From Lepidurus packardi (taxonomy: Eukaryota > Arthropoda > Branchiopoda > Notostraca > Triopsidae), in the NCBI GenBank assembly GCA_023053545.1, contig JAKZAN010000001.1, forward strand, positions 2,562,565-2,626,564: a DNA stretch of 64,000 bases, read 5' to 3'. A model generated the notes under the pieces. The model made no database searches and was not told where the DNA came from. It saw nothing but the letters and a program-made list of their open reading frames with translations. This document shows, one piece after another, positions 9,630 through 18,937 of this stretch. How positions within the stretch are numbered: position 1 is the stretch's first letter; each line of letters begins with the position of its first letter. The position numbers and the translations under genes were made by a program.

Positions 9630-12600
9630 TCATCGTCTTCCTGTAAGAATATACAAAGATTTTTTTTTCCATCGCTGCCGCGCTTCCAGCTTTCCTTTGA
9701 TTCTAGCGCTCCGTCTTGGCGTAGTTCTTGGCTCCTTCGTATCCCTTGCTTTCTCAAAAGTTCGCTGCTCATGTTGCTGCTCCTCTTTGCTTAGGCTGCT
9801 CCCCGTAACTTTCGGAATTACTTTAAAAAAAGATACATTCCTAGTGATCAATCGACCATCTTTCCTTCTCGCTGTGATCATCGAATTTTTTATTTTTACC
9901 ACTTCGAGAGCTTCAAGCTCATAACGACTTTCTTCTTTTTTAAGCATTCTTTTGTCCTTCTGCACTATCACGTGGTCTCCTAACTTCAACGTTTGTTTGC
10001 ACACTCGTCGTTTCTTGTGCGCGTACTCCTTCGCTTTTCTCGAGTATTCCTCGTTGTAGTGTTTGAGGTCGGGGAGTAAGTTCCTGTAGCTTTTCCTAAA
10101 TAGTAGGTCCGCCGGGGCTTTCCCAATTGCGGGGTGTGGGGTGGTTCTATAATTGCGCAGGAATTTGAACACTTCCGTTTTTAGATTCTTGTGCTCAATC
10201 GCGTTAGTTCTAACCACTTTCCCTAATGTGCGCATGAATCGTTCTACCAAGCCATTGGCTTCTGGCCACATTGGTGTAATCTTCCGGTGCTGAATTCCTA
10301 GCTTTTTGCAGAACTCCTTGAACTCTATTCCGTTGAACGGCGGCCCATTGTCTGTCGTAATCTTCTGTGGAATCCCCAACGTAGAAAGTATGCGCTCTAA
10401 CTGCGGTAGAACGTGGTGGTGCGCAGTAGTGCGGACGAATTCCACTTCGGGAAATCTAGAGAAATTGTCGACCACTACCAACAGTTCTTCTCCAGACGGT
10501 AAACTAAGGAAATCTATGCTCACTTCTTGCCATGGCTTGTCTGGCAGTTTGGTCATCTGTAGCGGTTCTCGCTTGGGAGCTTTCGTAGCCGCGAGGCATG
10601 GTACACATTGCTTTATCATCTTCTCGACCTGTTGGTCCATCCCCGGGAACCATACTTTTGTTCTAAGTAATTGCTTCGTCTTGCATATCCCCAAGTGGCC
10701 TTCGTGTGCTACCCGGAGTACATCACTTTGTAGGCTTGTCGGTATGCAGACCCTGGTTGCCCTCATGATGATGCCGTCCTTCGTTACGGTCAGTTCATCG
10801 AATATCTGTGCGTATGCTTTCGTTTCCTTCACTTTAAGCTCGTATCTCTTCCCTTTTCGGACTGCTTGTGCCACTGCCGCCAGAACAGGGTCATTTCTTG
10901 TTTCTTCGGCAATCTGGTCTCTCGTCAACGGGGTGGGTACTGCCTGTTTAACTAAAAAGTTAATGTAGCCCTCTCCTACGGCTCCTTGCTTACACTGTGT
11001 CGCCTTGCTTGGGTTCCTTGATAGGAAATCGGCCGCGTTCTCATTGCCCGGTTGGTACAATAAGGTAAAATTGAACGGCTGCTTTCTCAACATCCATCTT
11101 TCAAGCCTAGCTGAAAGTTTAGCCGTTGGCTTATTGAATATACTTAACAACGGTTTGTGATCTGTCGTCACAGAGAAATGTGCCCCTAGCAGATAAATCC
11201 GGAAGTGTTCGCATGCCCATATTATCGCTAGGGCTTCTCTTTCTAGTTGGGAGTAGCGTTGTTCTGTTTCGTTCAATGCTTTGCTGGCAAAAGCTATTAT
11301 GCTTTGGTGATCTTTCGAGTTGGTCTGCGTTAATACAGCCCCTAGCCCTATGGGACTTGCATCCACAATTAGGTTCGTACTTCCTTCTGGGTTAAAATAC
11401 GCTAGCTGTTTAGCATTGGATAACGCCTTCTTCAGTTGCTGAAAAGACTGCTCACATTCTTTCGACCATTTGAAGACTGGGGTCTTTTTCTCAGCTATTA
11501 AGTTGCGCAGTGGCTCCGAGATGTCTGCATGTTTCGGAATGAATCTAGCACACCACGTGGTCATGCCTAGAAAGCTTCGTACCTCCGCTTTGGATTTGGG
11601 TATTGCAAAACTTCCGATCGCTTGTATTTTTCTTGGGTCCGGTTCAATACCGTTTTCTCCAATAATTAAGCCATAAAACCGCACCTTTGACTGCGCCATC
11701 TTAGATTTCTTTTCATTAACCGTCAAATTCTTTTCTTTCAACCATCTTCGAACTTCTTGATATCTTGCATCATGCTCTTTTCGGCTTCCCGCGTGTATTA
11801 GGATATCATCTGATGTGTTTATGACGCCTGGAATGCCCTGTAGGAGTTCCCTGATTATATTGTGGAAGATCTCTGCCGCAGAGGTTACTCCGAAAAACAA
11901 ACGTTTGTAACGCCGCAGGCCCACATGCGTAGTAAAAGTGGTTATATATCTTGACTCTTCGTCTAGCTCTATTTGATGATAGGCTTGATTTAAATCTACT
12001 ACACTGAATATTTTGGACCCATTGATATCCGCCAGTATATCGTCTAACGTAGGGATTACGTGTCGTTCCCTCTCAATTGCCTGGTTCGGTAGCCGCATGT
12101 CTACACATAGTCGTATTTCACCGCTATCCTTCTTTGGAACTATGACGACAGGGGAAACCCATGGTGTAGCTCCTTTTACTTTTTCAATTATATCTAACTG
12201 CTCTAGCCGTTCTAGCTCCTTTTCTACCAATGGTCTCTGGTGGAAAGGCACCCGTCTATGGGGAAGTGCTACAGGCGTTACCGTCGGATCAATATGCAGT
12301 TTTACTTTGAAGCCAGCATATTTGCCTATTTGGGGCTGTTGTTTTCCCACCGCCCTGACAGTTTCATGCGTCACGAACGGTGAATATTGGACAAGCTCTA
12401 ACACTGCTGCTGCACGTTCGCTCAGCAAGCAGCTTGCCTCTCCGTCAACAACGTATATGGTTTCCATTGTTGCTAACTTAGACTTTCCCATTCGAATTGG
12501 TGTTTTGAGCTTCCCTTTTATCGCTAGCGGCTGGTTTGTTTTGAAAGGGAAAATTTTCTTCGCCGTTTTTTGTAACTTTGGGCTGCCCAGCGTTACGTGG

Positions 12601-13514
12601 GTTAACGAGTCTATAATCGTAACACCGGCTCCAGTGTCAAGCAGGAATCTTACGCTGCCCCTTTCCCCGACTTTCGCACGTACCACAGGGTATTTAGTTT
12701 TAGTACATGAATTCGTACTTACAAGTTCCGTGGCGCTTGAGGTGTTTTCTTCTTCTTGCGACGGCTGGACATTTCGGACGGTCTTCTTTTTCGCTTTACA
12801 TACTCTTGCAAAATGACCCATCTTGCTGCATTTCCGGCATCTCTCCTTTCTTGCTTGACAGTCCTGCAGCTTGCTGTGCCACGGCTTACCACAGAATGTG
12901 CACGACTTCTTGCTCGGTGTTTGCCTGTCCGCCGTCTTCAGCTTGCTAATCTGTACTTCTTCTTCTACCGCAGCGCCTTTCATCTCCTTCATTTGCTTCT
13001 GCACCAGCTCATATGCATTTCCTTTTTGTAACAGCGTAGTTAGCGACCATTCAGGATTTGTTAACGCCTCTAACTTAAGCTTCTCCGACGTGCATGCCAA
13101 AATTATTTGGGATTTTATTTCCCCTTCGGCATCCCCGAACCGGCATCCGGCTGCAAACTGGTCCAATCTTGTGTGCAAGTCGTCTAACGTTTCCTGCTGT
13201 TGCTGCCTGACATTCCTGAACAGGTACCGATTGTAGACCACGTTTTCTTTTGGATCAAAATGTGCGGTTAACATCCGTTTGGCTGCTGCGTATGTGTCTT
13301 CGCCCTCCTCCGGTTTTATGTCCAGCTTATTGTATACGTCGTGCACCTTCTTGCCCGCATAATGCAGCAAGGTTGCGAGCTTTCTTGCCTTGCTGTTTAT
13401 GTCACAGACAACTAAAAAGTTGTCCATTCTTTTGAGCCACTCTCTCCATCTCGAACCAAGGGTCGTCCGATCTTCGTCGTACTGAAATGTTTCCATAGGT
13501 GTAAACGGCAACAT
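9630..13514 (-). CDS. Gypsy gag-pol polyprotein (single ORF)
   Basis: One uninterrupted frame covers gag and pol. The open frame runs back to 13718 inside the LTR, but the methionine at 13514 (MLPFTPMETF) or the one at 13610 is a more sensible start. Residue numbers below count from 13718. Two zinc knuckles lie at about 273-307 (CTFC...H...C and CRKCSKMGHFARVC). The aspartic protease has DTGAG at 361. RT spans about 490-720, with Asp 575 and SDD at 636-638 in place of the common YxDD. RNase H has Asp 786, Glu near 828 and Asp 853. The integrase H2C2 is at 1005-1041, and the DDE triad is Asp 1069, Asp 1123, Glu 1159. A gag-pol fusion without frameshift is known in several Gypsy clades. The antisense frames across it are shadows. 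Confidence 0.95.
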   Translation of the reverse strand: MLPFTPMETFQYDEDRTTLGSRWREWLKRMDNFLVVCDINSKARKLATLLHYAGKKVHDVYNKLDIKPEEGEDTYAAAKRMLTAHFDPKENVVYNRYLFRNVRQQQQETLDDLHTRLDQFAAGCRFGDAEGEIKSQIILACTSEKLKLEALTNPEWSLTTLLQKGNAYELVQKQMKEMKGAAVEEEVQISKLKTADRQTPSKKSCTFCGKPWHSKLQDCQARKERCRKCSKMGHFARVCKAKKKTVRNVQPSQEEENTSSATELVSTNSCTKTKYPVVRAKVGERGSVRFLLDTGAGVTIIDSLTHVTLGSPKLQKTAKKIFPFKTNQPLAIKGKLKTPIRMGKSKLATMETIYVVDGEASCLLSERAAAVLELVQYSPFVTHETVRAVGKQQPQIGKYAGFKVKLHIDPTVTPVALPHRRVPFHQRPLVEKELERLEQLDIIEKVKGATPWVSPVVIVPKKDSGEIRLCVDMRLPNQAIERERHVIPTLDDILADINGSKIFSVVDLNQAYHQIELDEESRYITTFTTHVGLRRYKRLFFGVTSAAEIFHNIIRELLQGIPGVINTSDDILIHAGSRKEHDARYQEVRRWLKEKNLTVNEKKSKMAQSKVRFYGLIIGENGIEPDPRKIQAIGSFAIPKSKAEVRSFLGMTTWCARFIPKHADISEPLRNLIAEKKTPVFKWSKECEQSFQQLKKALSNAKQLAYFNPEGSTNLIVDASPIGLGAVLTQTNSKDHQSIIAFASKALNETEQRYSQLEREALAIIWACEHFRIYLLGAHFSVTTDHKPLLSIFNKPTAKLSARLERWMLRKQPFNFTLLYQPGNENAADFLSRNPSKATQCKQGAVGEGYINFLVKQAVPTPLTRDQIAEETRNDPVLAAVAQAVRKGKRYELKVKETKAYAQIFDELTVTKDGIIMRATRVCIPTSLQSDVLRVAHEGHLGICKTKQLLRTKVWFPGMDQQVEKMIKQCVPCLAATKAPKREPLQMTKLPDKPWQEVSIDFLSLPSGEELLVVVDNFSRFPEVEFVRTTAHHHVLPQLERILSTLGIPQKITTDNGPPFNGIEFKEFCKKLGIQHRKITPMWPEANGLVERFMRTLGKVVRTNAIEHKNLKTEVFKFLRNYRTTPHPAIGKAPADLLFRKSYRNLLPDLKHYNEEYSRKAKEYAHKKRRVCKQTLKLGDHVIVQKDKRMLKKEESRYELEALEVVKIKNSMITARRKDGRLITRNVSFFKVIPKVTGSSLSKEEQQHEQRTFEKARDTKEPRTTPRRSARIKGKLEARQRWKKKSLYILTGRR

Positions 13515-13605
13515 GGCAGCTTTAATTGATCCTATACAGGTATCTTCTCCCGTATATGTGTAGAAATCACTGTCACTGTGCCCTTTTTTTTTTTTTGGAA
13601 AAATT

Positions 13606-13621
13606 CCCATCCTCGTCGCCA
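13606..13621 (-). promoter_or_regulatory. Candidate primer-binding site
   Basis: TGGCGACGAGGATGGG starts three bases after the 5' LTR on the element strand. TGG-initial sites pair with the CCA end of a tRNA. The tRNA used cannot be named from the sequence alone. Confidence 0.65.
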
Positions 13622-13624
13622 GAA

Positions 13625-13737
13625 TGTTGTGGTTGAGACGAGAGTTTAGTTGCGACTGCCTGTATTTCATGCCTGGGGTCCCTTTCCCAAAGTACCCCCA
13701 GGCATTTCTAACCAACATATAAACTCAGGATACAACA
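13625..13737 (-). repeat. 5' LTR of the Gypsy element
   Basis: 113 bp, identical to 9276-9388, with TGTTG/CAACA termini. The flanking GTATTA at 13738-13743 repeats the base string at 9270-9275. Confidence 0.95.
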
Positions 13738-13743
13738 GTATTA

Positions 13744-14150
13744 CTACTACTATTTACCTATTACAAAAACTTTTTTGTTATAAGTATATTATTTTATAAA
13801 AATAAAAAAGAATTACGGGTTTAATAAAATGTAATTAATTTTTTTTAAGGTGATATTGGACATATATAAAATACTTGACATATAATATACAGGCATATTT
13901 ACAACTTCTAGCACATAGAGTCCCGAGTTTAATAAGTACATGTATATAAAAGAAAACAGGAGAAATTAAACTTATTTTACAGGATGTAATGATTGAGGTT
14001 GTATCTCGCCAATATAAATGTTTCATTTGATTTGAATGCGTCACATATGAAATGAATTTTAGGAGTAGCGGAGGGGGAGATATTGCTCCTTTTTTCAATT
14101 TTCTCTTTAATATTAAGATATATTAAAGTTAGAATTAAATTATTAATACG
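13744..14150. other. mtDNA control region, right part
   Basis: About 400 bp of AT-rich non-coding sequence lies between the retrotransposon target duplication and the start of 12S. The short ORFs in it have no recognisable content. Confidence 0.6.
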
Positions 14151-14912
14151 TATCTTCATAAGTTTGATTCTGGCTTACAATTTGTTTAAATTTATAAACC
14201 AAATATTAATATATAATTACTTAATGTAACTATAATGTAGTGGATAATTTGATTATCAAGTTTTTGGAATCAGTTACAATTTTGAAGCCCGGCTTAACTC
14301 GTGCCAGTCGCCGCGGTTATACGATGGGGTTAAATAAAATGGTTTGGTGGAATAAAGTATAATTTATTTTTAAATAATTTTTGATTATATATTTGGGGGT
14401 GAAATCTTTAAATATATATTGTAATGATTATAAAAAAATTACATCTTGTGAAATAAAGTTTTAGACTAGGATTAGATACCATATTATTCTTTATTATTGA
14501 TGGCCTGAGTAGTAATGATATTTTCAAACCTACAGAATTTGGCGGTACTTGATTCTTACTAGAGGAACCTGCTCTTGCATCCATATTCCACGATTAAATT
14601 GACATATTTTTATTTTCAGTTTGTCTACCGCCGTTGTCAGATAATTTTAAAAAATAGTATCTAATTAGCTTATTGCTGGGACATCAGGTCAAGGCGCAGC
14701 CGATAAATATGGGAGTAGTGGCTTACAATAAAGTTAAATTATTACGGATTAATGGCTATATAATTTTTATTAAGGTGGATTTAGTAGTAAGTTAAAAATA
14801 AAATGTTTCTATGAAATAAGCTCTGAAGTGTGGACACATCGCCCGTCGCACTCTCTTCTAAGGAGAGATAAGTCGTAACATAGTAGATGTACTGGAAAGT
14901 GCCTCTAGAAAG
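14150..14912 (+). rRNA. Mitochondrial 12S rRNA, nuclear copy
   Basis: Diagnostic 12S blocks occur in order: GATTCTGGCTTAC near the 5' end, GTGCCAGTCGCCGCGGTTAT, ACTAGGATTAGATACC, GGCGGTACTTGATTC...AGAGGAACCTG, ACATCGCCCGTCGC and AAGTCGTAACATAGTAG. Length is about 760 bp, typical for arthropods. The 5' boundary is approximate. It lies within the NUMT and is not expected to be expressed. Confidence 0.92.
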
Positions 14913-14984
14913 TCAGGTTGTAGCTAAGTAGCTGAGCAATTCATTTACACTGAATCAATTTCGGTGCAATTCAGAATAGTCTGA
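14913..14984 (+). tRNA. tRNA-Val(TAC) mitochondrial-type, inside NUMT
   Basis: It lies directly after 12S, where mitochondrial tRNA-Val belongs. The anticodon stem ATTCA/TGAAT closes the loop TTTACAC with anticodon TAC. The acceptor TCAGGTT pairs with AGTCTGA if G-U pairs are allowed, and a 4-bp T-stem AATT/AATT is present. There are a few extra bases before the 3' acceptor strand, so folding is imperfect. Confidence 0.65.
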
Positions 14985-15115
14985 AAATAAAATGATTGAT
15001 TATTATAATAAGAAAATAATTTTAATATTTTTTGATTAAGTAATTAGTAGTGAAAGGTTGAGTTGGCGACAGTAAAATAGTACTGAAAAGGAAATTCAAT
15101 GAACAAAACAATTAC
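14985..15115 (+). rRNA. Mitochondrial 16S rRNA, 5' fragment (nuclear copy)
   Basis: This stretch follows tRNA-Val in the mitochondrial order. It contains AGTAAAATAGTACTGAAAAG and AATTCAATGA, matching the conserved 5' domain of large-subunit rRNA. Similarity stops near 15115, which marks the right border of the NUMT. Confidence 0.7.
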
Positions 15116-15139
15116 ATTTTAACAAAGTCTCACTGAACA

Positions 15140-16130
15140 AATAAAAAAATCCTACTGAAACTCCTCGGAACAAAGATGGCCAATCAAAGGAACAAGCTAA
15201 GCTTCAAAAAATCATCGCAAACGAGCGGACCAGCTCACCGTACTTCTATACAGAGTTCCATCTGAAGCCCATAACAGCCTGTGACCAAGCAAAATATTAA
15301 TTTAAAGACTAGTTCGTTCAAATTAAAATACTTTACTTCCAGTGGTGAACGCCAAGGTAGCAACTGTTGAATTCGATGCAGCTCACAAGAATCTTGGTTT
15401 TCTTCTAATGGACGGAATTTAACGACATAAAGGCACAGACGTCATTGAAGAGAATATTGAGTAATAACGAAGGAGATCCAATTCATAGCCTATTTGAATC
15501 AAAACATCTTCAGTATAAAATTTAGAAAACAAGAATTGAAAACTTACTCCACCTCTTCAACACCACACACGAGATACCGTCCCTTGCCTGCTGGTCCTTC
15601 ACGGGCCAAACAATGCATCCGAACCACGCCCACCCAACCCCGAAGAAGCCCCGCTGCTACATTGTAAAACACGCGGAAAATGAGCAGACCTGCTCGTGGT
15701 ATTTCCCCAATACGGAATATTAGCACAACGGAGATCTATCTGAAGCCTATTAGCGAATGACAAGGCAGATACTAATAAAAAAAATCTAGTTCATTCAAAT
15801 AGAAAAAATTACCATGCCAGCAAAGGTGAAACTGGCAAAGATGAAACTGCAACTCACAAGAATCTTGGTCTTCTTATCAAGTGGACGGAGTTTAGCGTCA
15901 TAAATTCTTCAATTGGAGATAATCTTCGGCAGTGGACCCAGTTGAAAAGCCTTTTTTAATTAGAAAATAAAACTATTAGTATTCAATAAAAAAATAAGAT
16001 AAAAACTTACTCCACTTCTTCAACCCACACTCGAACTCAACCCTAACTGCCTAACTTTCATCGGGCTGCCAAATCCATCCAAATCACGCCCCAAAACCCC
16101 AAAAAACCTCCGTTGCTACCCTTTAAAGAC
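15140..16130. repeat. Two diverged direct repeats, period about 467 bp
   Basis: CTCACAAGAATCTTGGT recurs at about 15386 and 15853. AACTTACTCCAC(C/T)TCTTCAAC recurs at about 15541 and 16008. The intervening text (TCTGAAGCC, GCTACATTG/GCTACCCTTT) is also shared. The spacing is constant at about 467 bp. Copies differ by many substitutions and small indels, so the duplication is old. On the minus strand each copy has a GTAAGT donor-like site after a short open frame, but no protein family is recognisable. Confidence 0.7.
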
Positions 16131-16974
16131 CTAATACGCGAAGACCTAACGCATAATGGAGCAACGGAAGCTTTTCTGCATCCCAGAAGGTTGAATTGCA
16201 GCAAATCCTTAGGCGATTAACCGCAACCAAACCTCATAGCATACCTGGTGCCCTCTGGGTTTCCTAGTTCCGCCACAAGAAAGGGCGAATCCGAAAGAGA
16301 AAACAACCAGTATTAACCCCTATGAAAGACGCTACAATTTAGAGTCTTCGGCGTTTGTACCTTTTGTCGACACTCGGTGAGTAAGACAAGAGTTAAAGTT
16401 CCAGACTAGTGAGTCGTTGGCCAAGTCAACTTATCATAAGTCAGATCTTCCTTTTCGCTTCGAGACATTGGACGAGTTTGGCAGCCCCATAAGGATTCGT
16501 TTCCACCTTCTTTCTGCGGTCTCCATTACGGAAATCCTAAAAACAACATTTTCTTACTATACACATGTATACATTTTGTACTTTGCACTAATTAAATTGA
16601 GGATAAATTGGACTATAATATTCAGTATTTTGAATTTTAGCGCTCCTTAAAAAGAATATCTCAAGAGACTCAAATGAGAAAGAAGTGTCCCTCAAAAGTT
16701 TGAGAATTGAAACGTTATTTGGGGGAAACGAACAAGTTACCTCGACTTCCAAATTTGACATCGTCTTCGGTAGACAAGCTTGAAAACACCGCGGAATTGA
16801 AGAAAGCTCACCAAAGGAACTAGACCACAGGGATTACGCATGGTCCAATACAAAGCGCTCCTTTTTTCCAAACCCTAATGGGCAAAATTAGCACTGAAAA
16901 GGCATTCAAAATGCGACAAGTTTGAAAGAAAGAACACACTGGCCAAGAACAACACTGGTCTGTAGGCACTCTTA
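16131..16974. other. No gene recognised
   Basis: AT-moderate sequence with only short open frames. The plus-strand frame near 16417-16650 has no domain or splice support. Nothing else can be supported. Confidence 0.5.
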
Positions 16975-17215
16975 ACAATACGTTTTACGTTTAACAGGCG
17001 TTTTAAGAGTACGTTTTACACATTTGGAATAGAAAATTCAAATGATTTTTGTAAAAGAAAAAAAATTAAAATATTGGAAAGTAATTAAACGGTGGAGTCT
17101 ACGCCTCGTAGCCACATTTGCAGATTAAACTAGAAAGCTTACATTTGCTTTAAAATATGTCTGAATGGATTAAATATAAACGATCGCTTACATCTATAAA
17201 TACATAAATGGAATA
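16975..17215 (+). repeat. Inverted repeat arm 1 (partner at 27895-28135)
   Basis: About 235 bp matches the reverse complement of 27895-28135, including GTGGAGTCTACG, CCACATTTGCAGATTAAACT and TGAATGGATTAAATATAAACG. The two arms flank 10.7 kb that holds the LINE, the hAT derivative and NUMT 2. Confidence 0.85.
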
Positions 17216-17450
17216 AATGTTCTTGTCCGAGTAGCCATTTTGCTGGCGGGAAGTTTGGACGTGCTTTGAAGCGCGCTCCTGCTTTTCAATTGTTTCATTA
17301 GTGTACCCAAGTTTGTTTGATTTGATCTTGTTACTAAGTGTAGTTCGGTGCTATCTGCACCTTTGTCGATCGTTTTTATATCGTTTAGTTTCGGCTTTGT
17401 GTATGAACGAGGTCTCTAAGTGACTGTTTAGGGCTTAGCCCAGTGTCGAA

Positions 17451-18937
17451 ATGCTAAGAACACCAGAAAACTCGCCCGTAAAAGGGGAAATCCGCTTTTC
17501 TCAAGCCGGCTCGTCCCGTGCTCTTGTAGAAATTGAAATAGACTCGCCCATACCAACCGTCACACCACAACCCCAAGTGAAATGTCTAACCTGTGGTGAC
17601 CTTTTTCAAAAGGACAAGCCTGCGGCTAAAAACTGCAAATCGTGTCGAGAAAGAAAAATGAACCCAGCCCAAGCACAGAAACGCCCTATGCTCTCCCCTT
17701 CAGATGACCTTGCGTTCCGTAAAAGGTCCCTTTCAATCGATGACCCCACACAAATGTCTACTATGGACTTCATCGTAACCACGCTTAGGTCGCTGAAAGA
17801 CTGCAATGATCACCTGAATCAGGAAATCATGGCGCTCAAAGCGGAAGTTATTGGTCTTCGTAAAGACCTGGAAGTAGAACGCGGGAAACCTTCCTTGATG
17901 CAGACCACCACAGAAGAAAGTAGAAGAAAAGAAACTGAACTGAAGGAAGCAAACGATAAGTTGCACCGGCAAATCAAGGAATCCAACGTACAGCTGATGC
18001 GGCAGGTGAAGGCCTTGTCGGAGGAAATTTCATCCCTCAGACAAGACCAACATAGCAAAGCAAAGCCAGCGAATGTACTGTCTTTCTCCCAGGCGCTCAG
18101 AAGCCGCGCAGCATCAGTAAGCAATATTCCGGTTCCAGCAAGCCCCTCTCCGCAAAACCCAACAACTAACGGTCAATCGGAAACGCTGTTTATTCAACAG
18201 CAGGCCTCGGAAAAACGAAGAATGACGGTTCCAAAGAAAGATCTTCTGCTAGCAGTCGACAAGGATCTTAACAAAATCTGCTCGAATGCTCCGAAGCCGG
18301 TCTTGGCCTGGAAGGCGAAGAATGGAAACCTTGCGCTCACGTACATTACAAGAACAGAGAAGAAAGGGAGAAGGCTGAACCTTTTTTGAAGTCCGCCCAG
18401 CTAGAATCCCTGGGGCCGGTGAAAACCGTCATGCATCAACCCAATCTGAAGGTAGTTATCCACCAGCTGCCCAGAGACCAAACCTATCAAGAAATCTGCG
18501 AACACCTCTCGGAAAGAAATTCCGACTTGGGAGTTGTCTTTGACGAGAACAAAGTTTCATGGTTGAACCCCAACAGCGAGAAAGCTTATGGCTCCCTCCT
18601 CCTCACCTGCCGTTCCCCTGAAGAAAAATCCACGTTGCTGAGAGTGGGCTCGCTTTACGCCTTCAACCGGTTAGCGCAAGTAGAAGACAAACGGTTTCCC
18701 ACAGTTCTGCAATGTTTCAACTGCCAAGCATACGGCCACTTGGCTGCCACTTGCCGCTCGACAACACCGACCTGCGCAAAGTGTGCGGAAAAGCACGATT
18801 CAAGATCATGCAGTAGCAGTGCGAAGAAATGTGCGAACTGTAAAGGCGATCACTGCGCCTTTGACAACACCTGCCCGGTCCGGAAAGATGAGACGAAGAA
18901 GGCAGATCGAACCAAAGAACTGGTTAAGAAGAAATGA
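17451..18937 (+). pseudogene. LINE ORF1 (gag-like, zinc knuckles), one frameshift
   Basis: Frame 1 (17451-18389) begins with a Cys-rich motif, CLTCGDLFQKDKPAAKNC, then a long charged coiled coil. It ends just after a T6 run, and the protein continues in another frame from 18386 to 18937. That second frame has three tandem CCHC knuckles, starting CFNCQAYGHLAATC, then CAKC...C and CANCKGDHCAFDNTC. A one-base indel in the T6 run explains the split. ORF1 products of this type bind the element's own RNA. Confidence 0.85.

Larger units (their letters stand above)
9276..13737 (-). mobile_element. Complete Gypsy (Ty3-type) LTR retrotransposon with 113-bp LTRs
   Basis: The element is bounded by two identical 113-bp repeats starting TGTTG and ending CAACA, and flanked by the 6-bp duplication GTATTA (9270-9275 and 13738-13743). 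On the minus strand the order is LTR, primer-binding-like TGGCGACGAGGATGGG, one long gag-pol frame, polypurine tract, LTR. LTR identity and the unbroken ORF indicate a very recent, possibly active copy. It sits inside the control region of a mitochondrial insertion, so it is younger than the NUMT. LTRs this short are unusual, and they may hold only a minimal promoter. Confidence 0.95.
7725..15115. other. NUMT 1: nuclear copy of mtDNA (COX1 to 16S), split by a Gypsy element
   Basis: Excluding the 4.46-kb retrotransposon at 9276-13737, about 2.9 kb of mitochondrial sequence is present. On the minus strand it reads tRNA-Ile, ND2, tRNA-like sequence and part of COX1. On the plus strand it reads 12S, tRNA-Val and the start of 16S. 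This is the standard pancrustacean order around the control region. COX1 and ND2 read correctly only with TGA as Trp and AGA as Ser. ND2 has a frameshift and the 5' half of COX1 is missing, so it is a nuclear copy and not live mtDNA. Confidence 0.92.

Noticed and set aside
10306..12816. Several long plus-strand open frames (for example 12013-12816, 10306-10968)
   Set aside because: They are antisense to the Gypsy gag-pol frame, which has clear domains. The plus-strand translations show no motifs.
7725..15115. Window interpreted as a piece of real mitochondrial genome
   Set aside because: ND2 is frameshifted, COX1 is partial, and nuclear repeats and a retrotransposon are directly joined to it.
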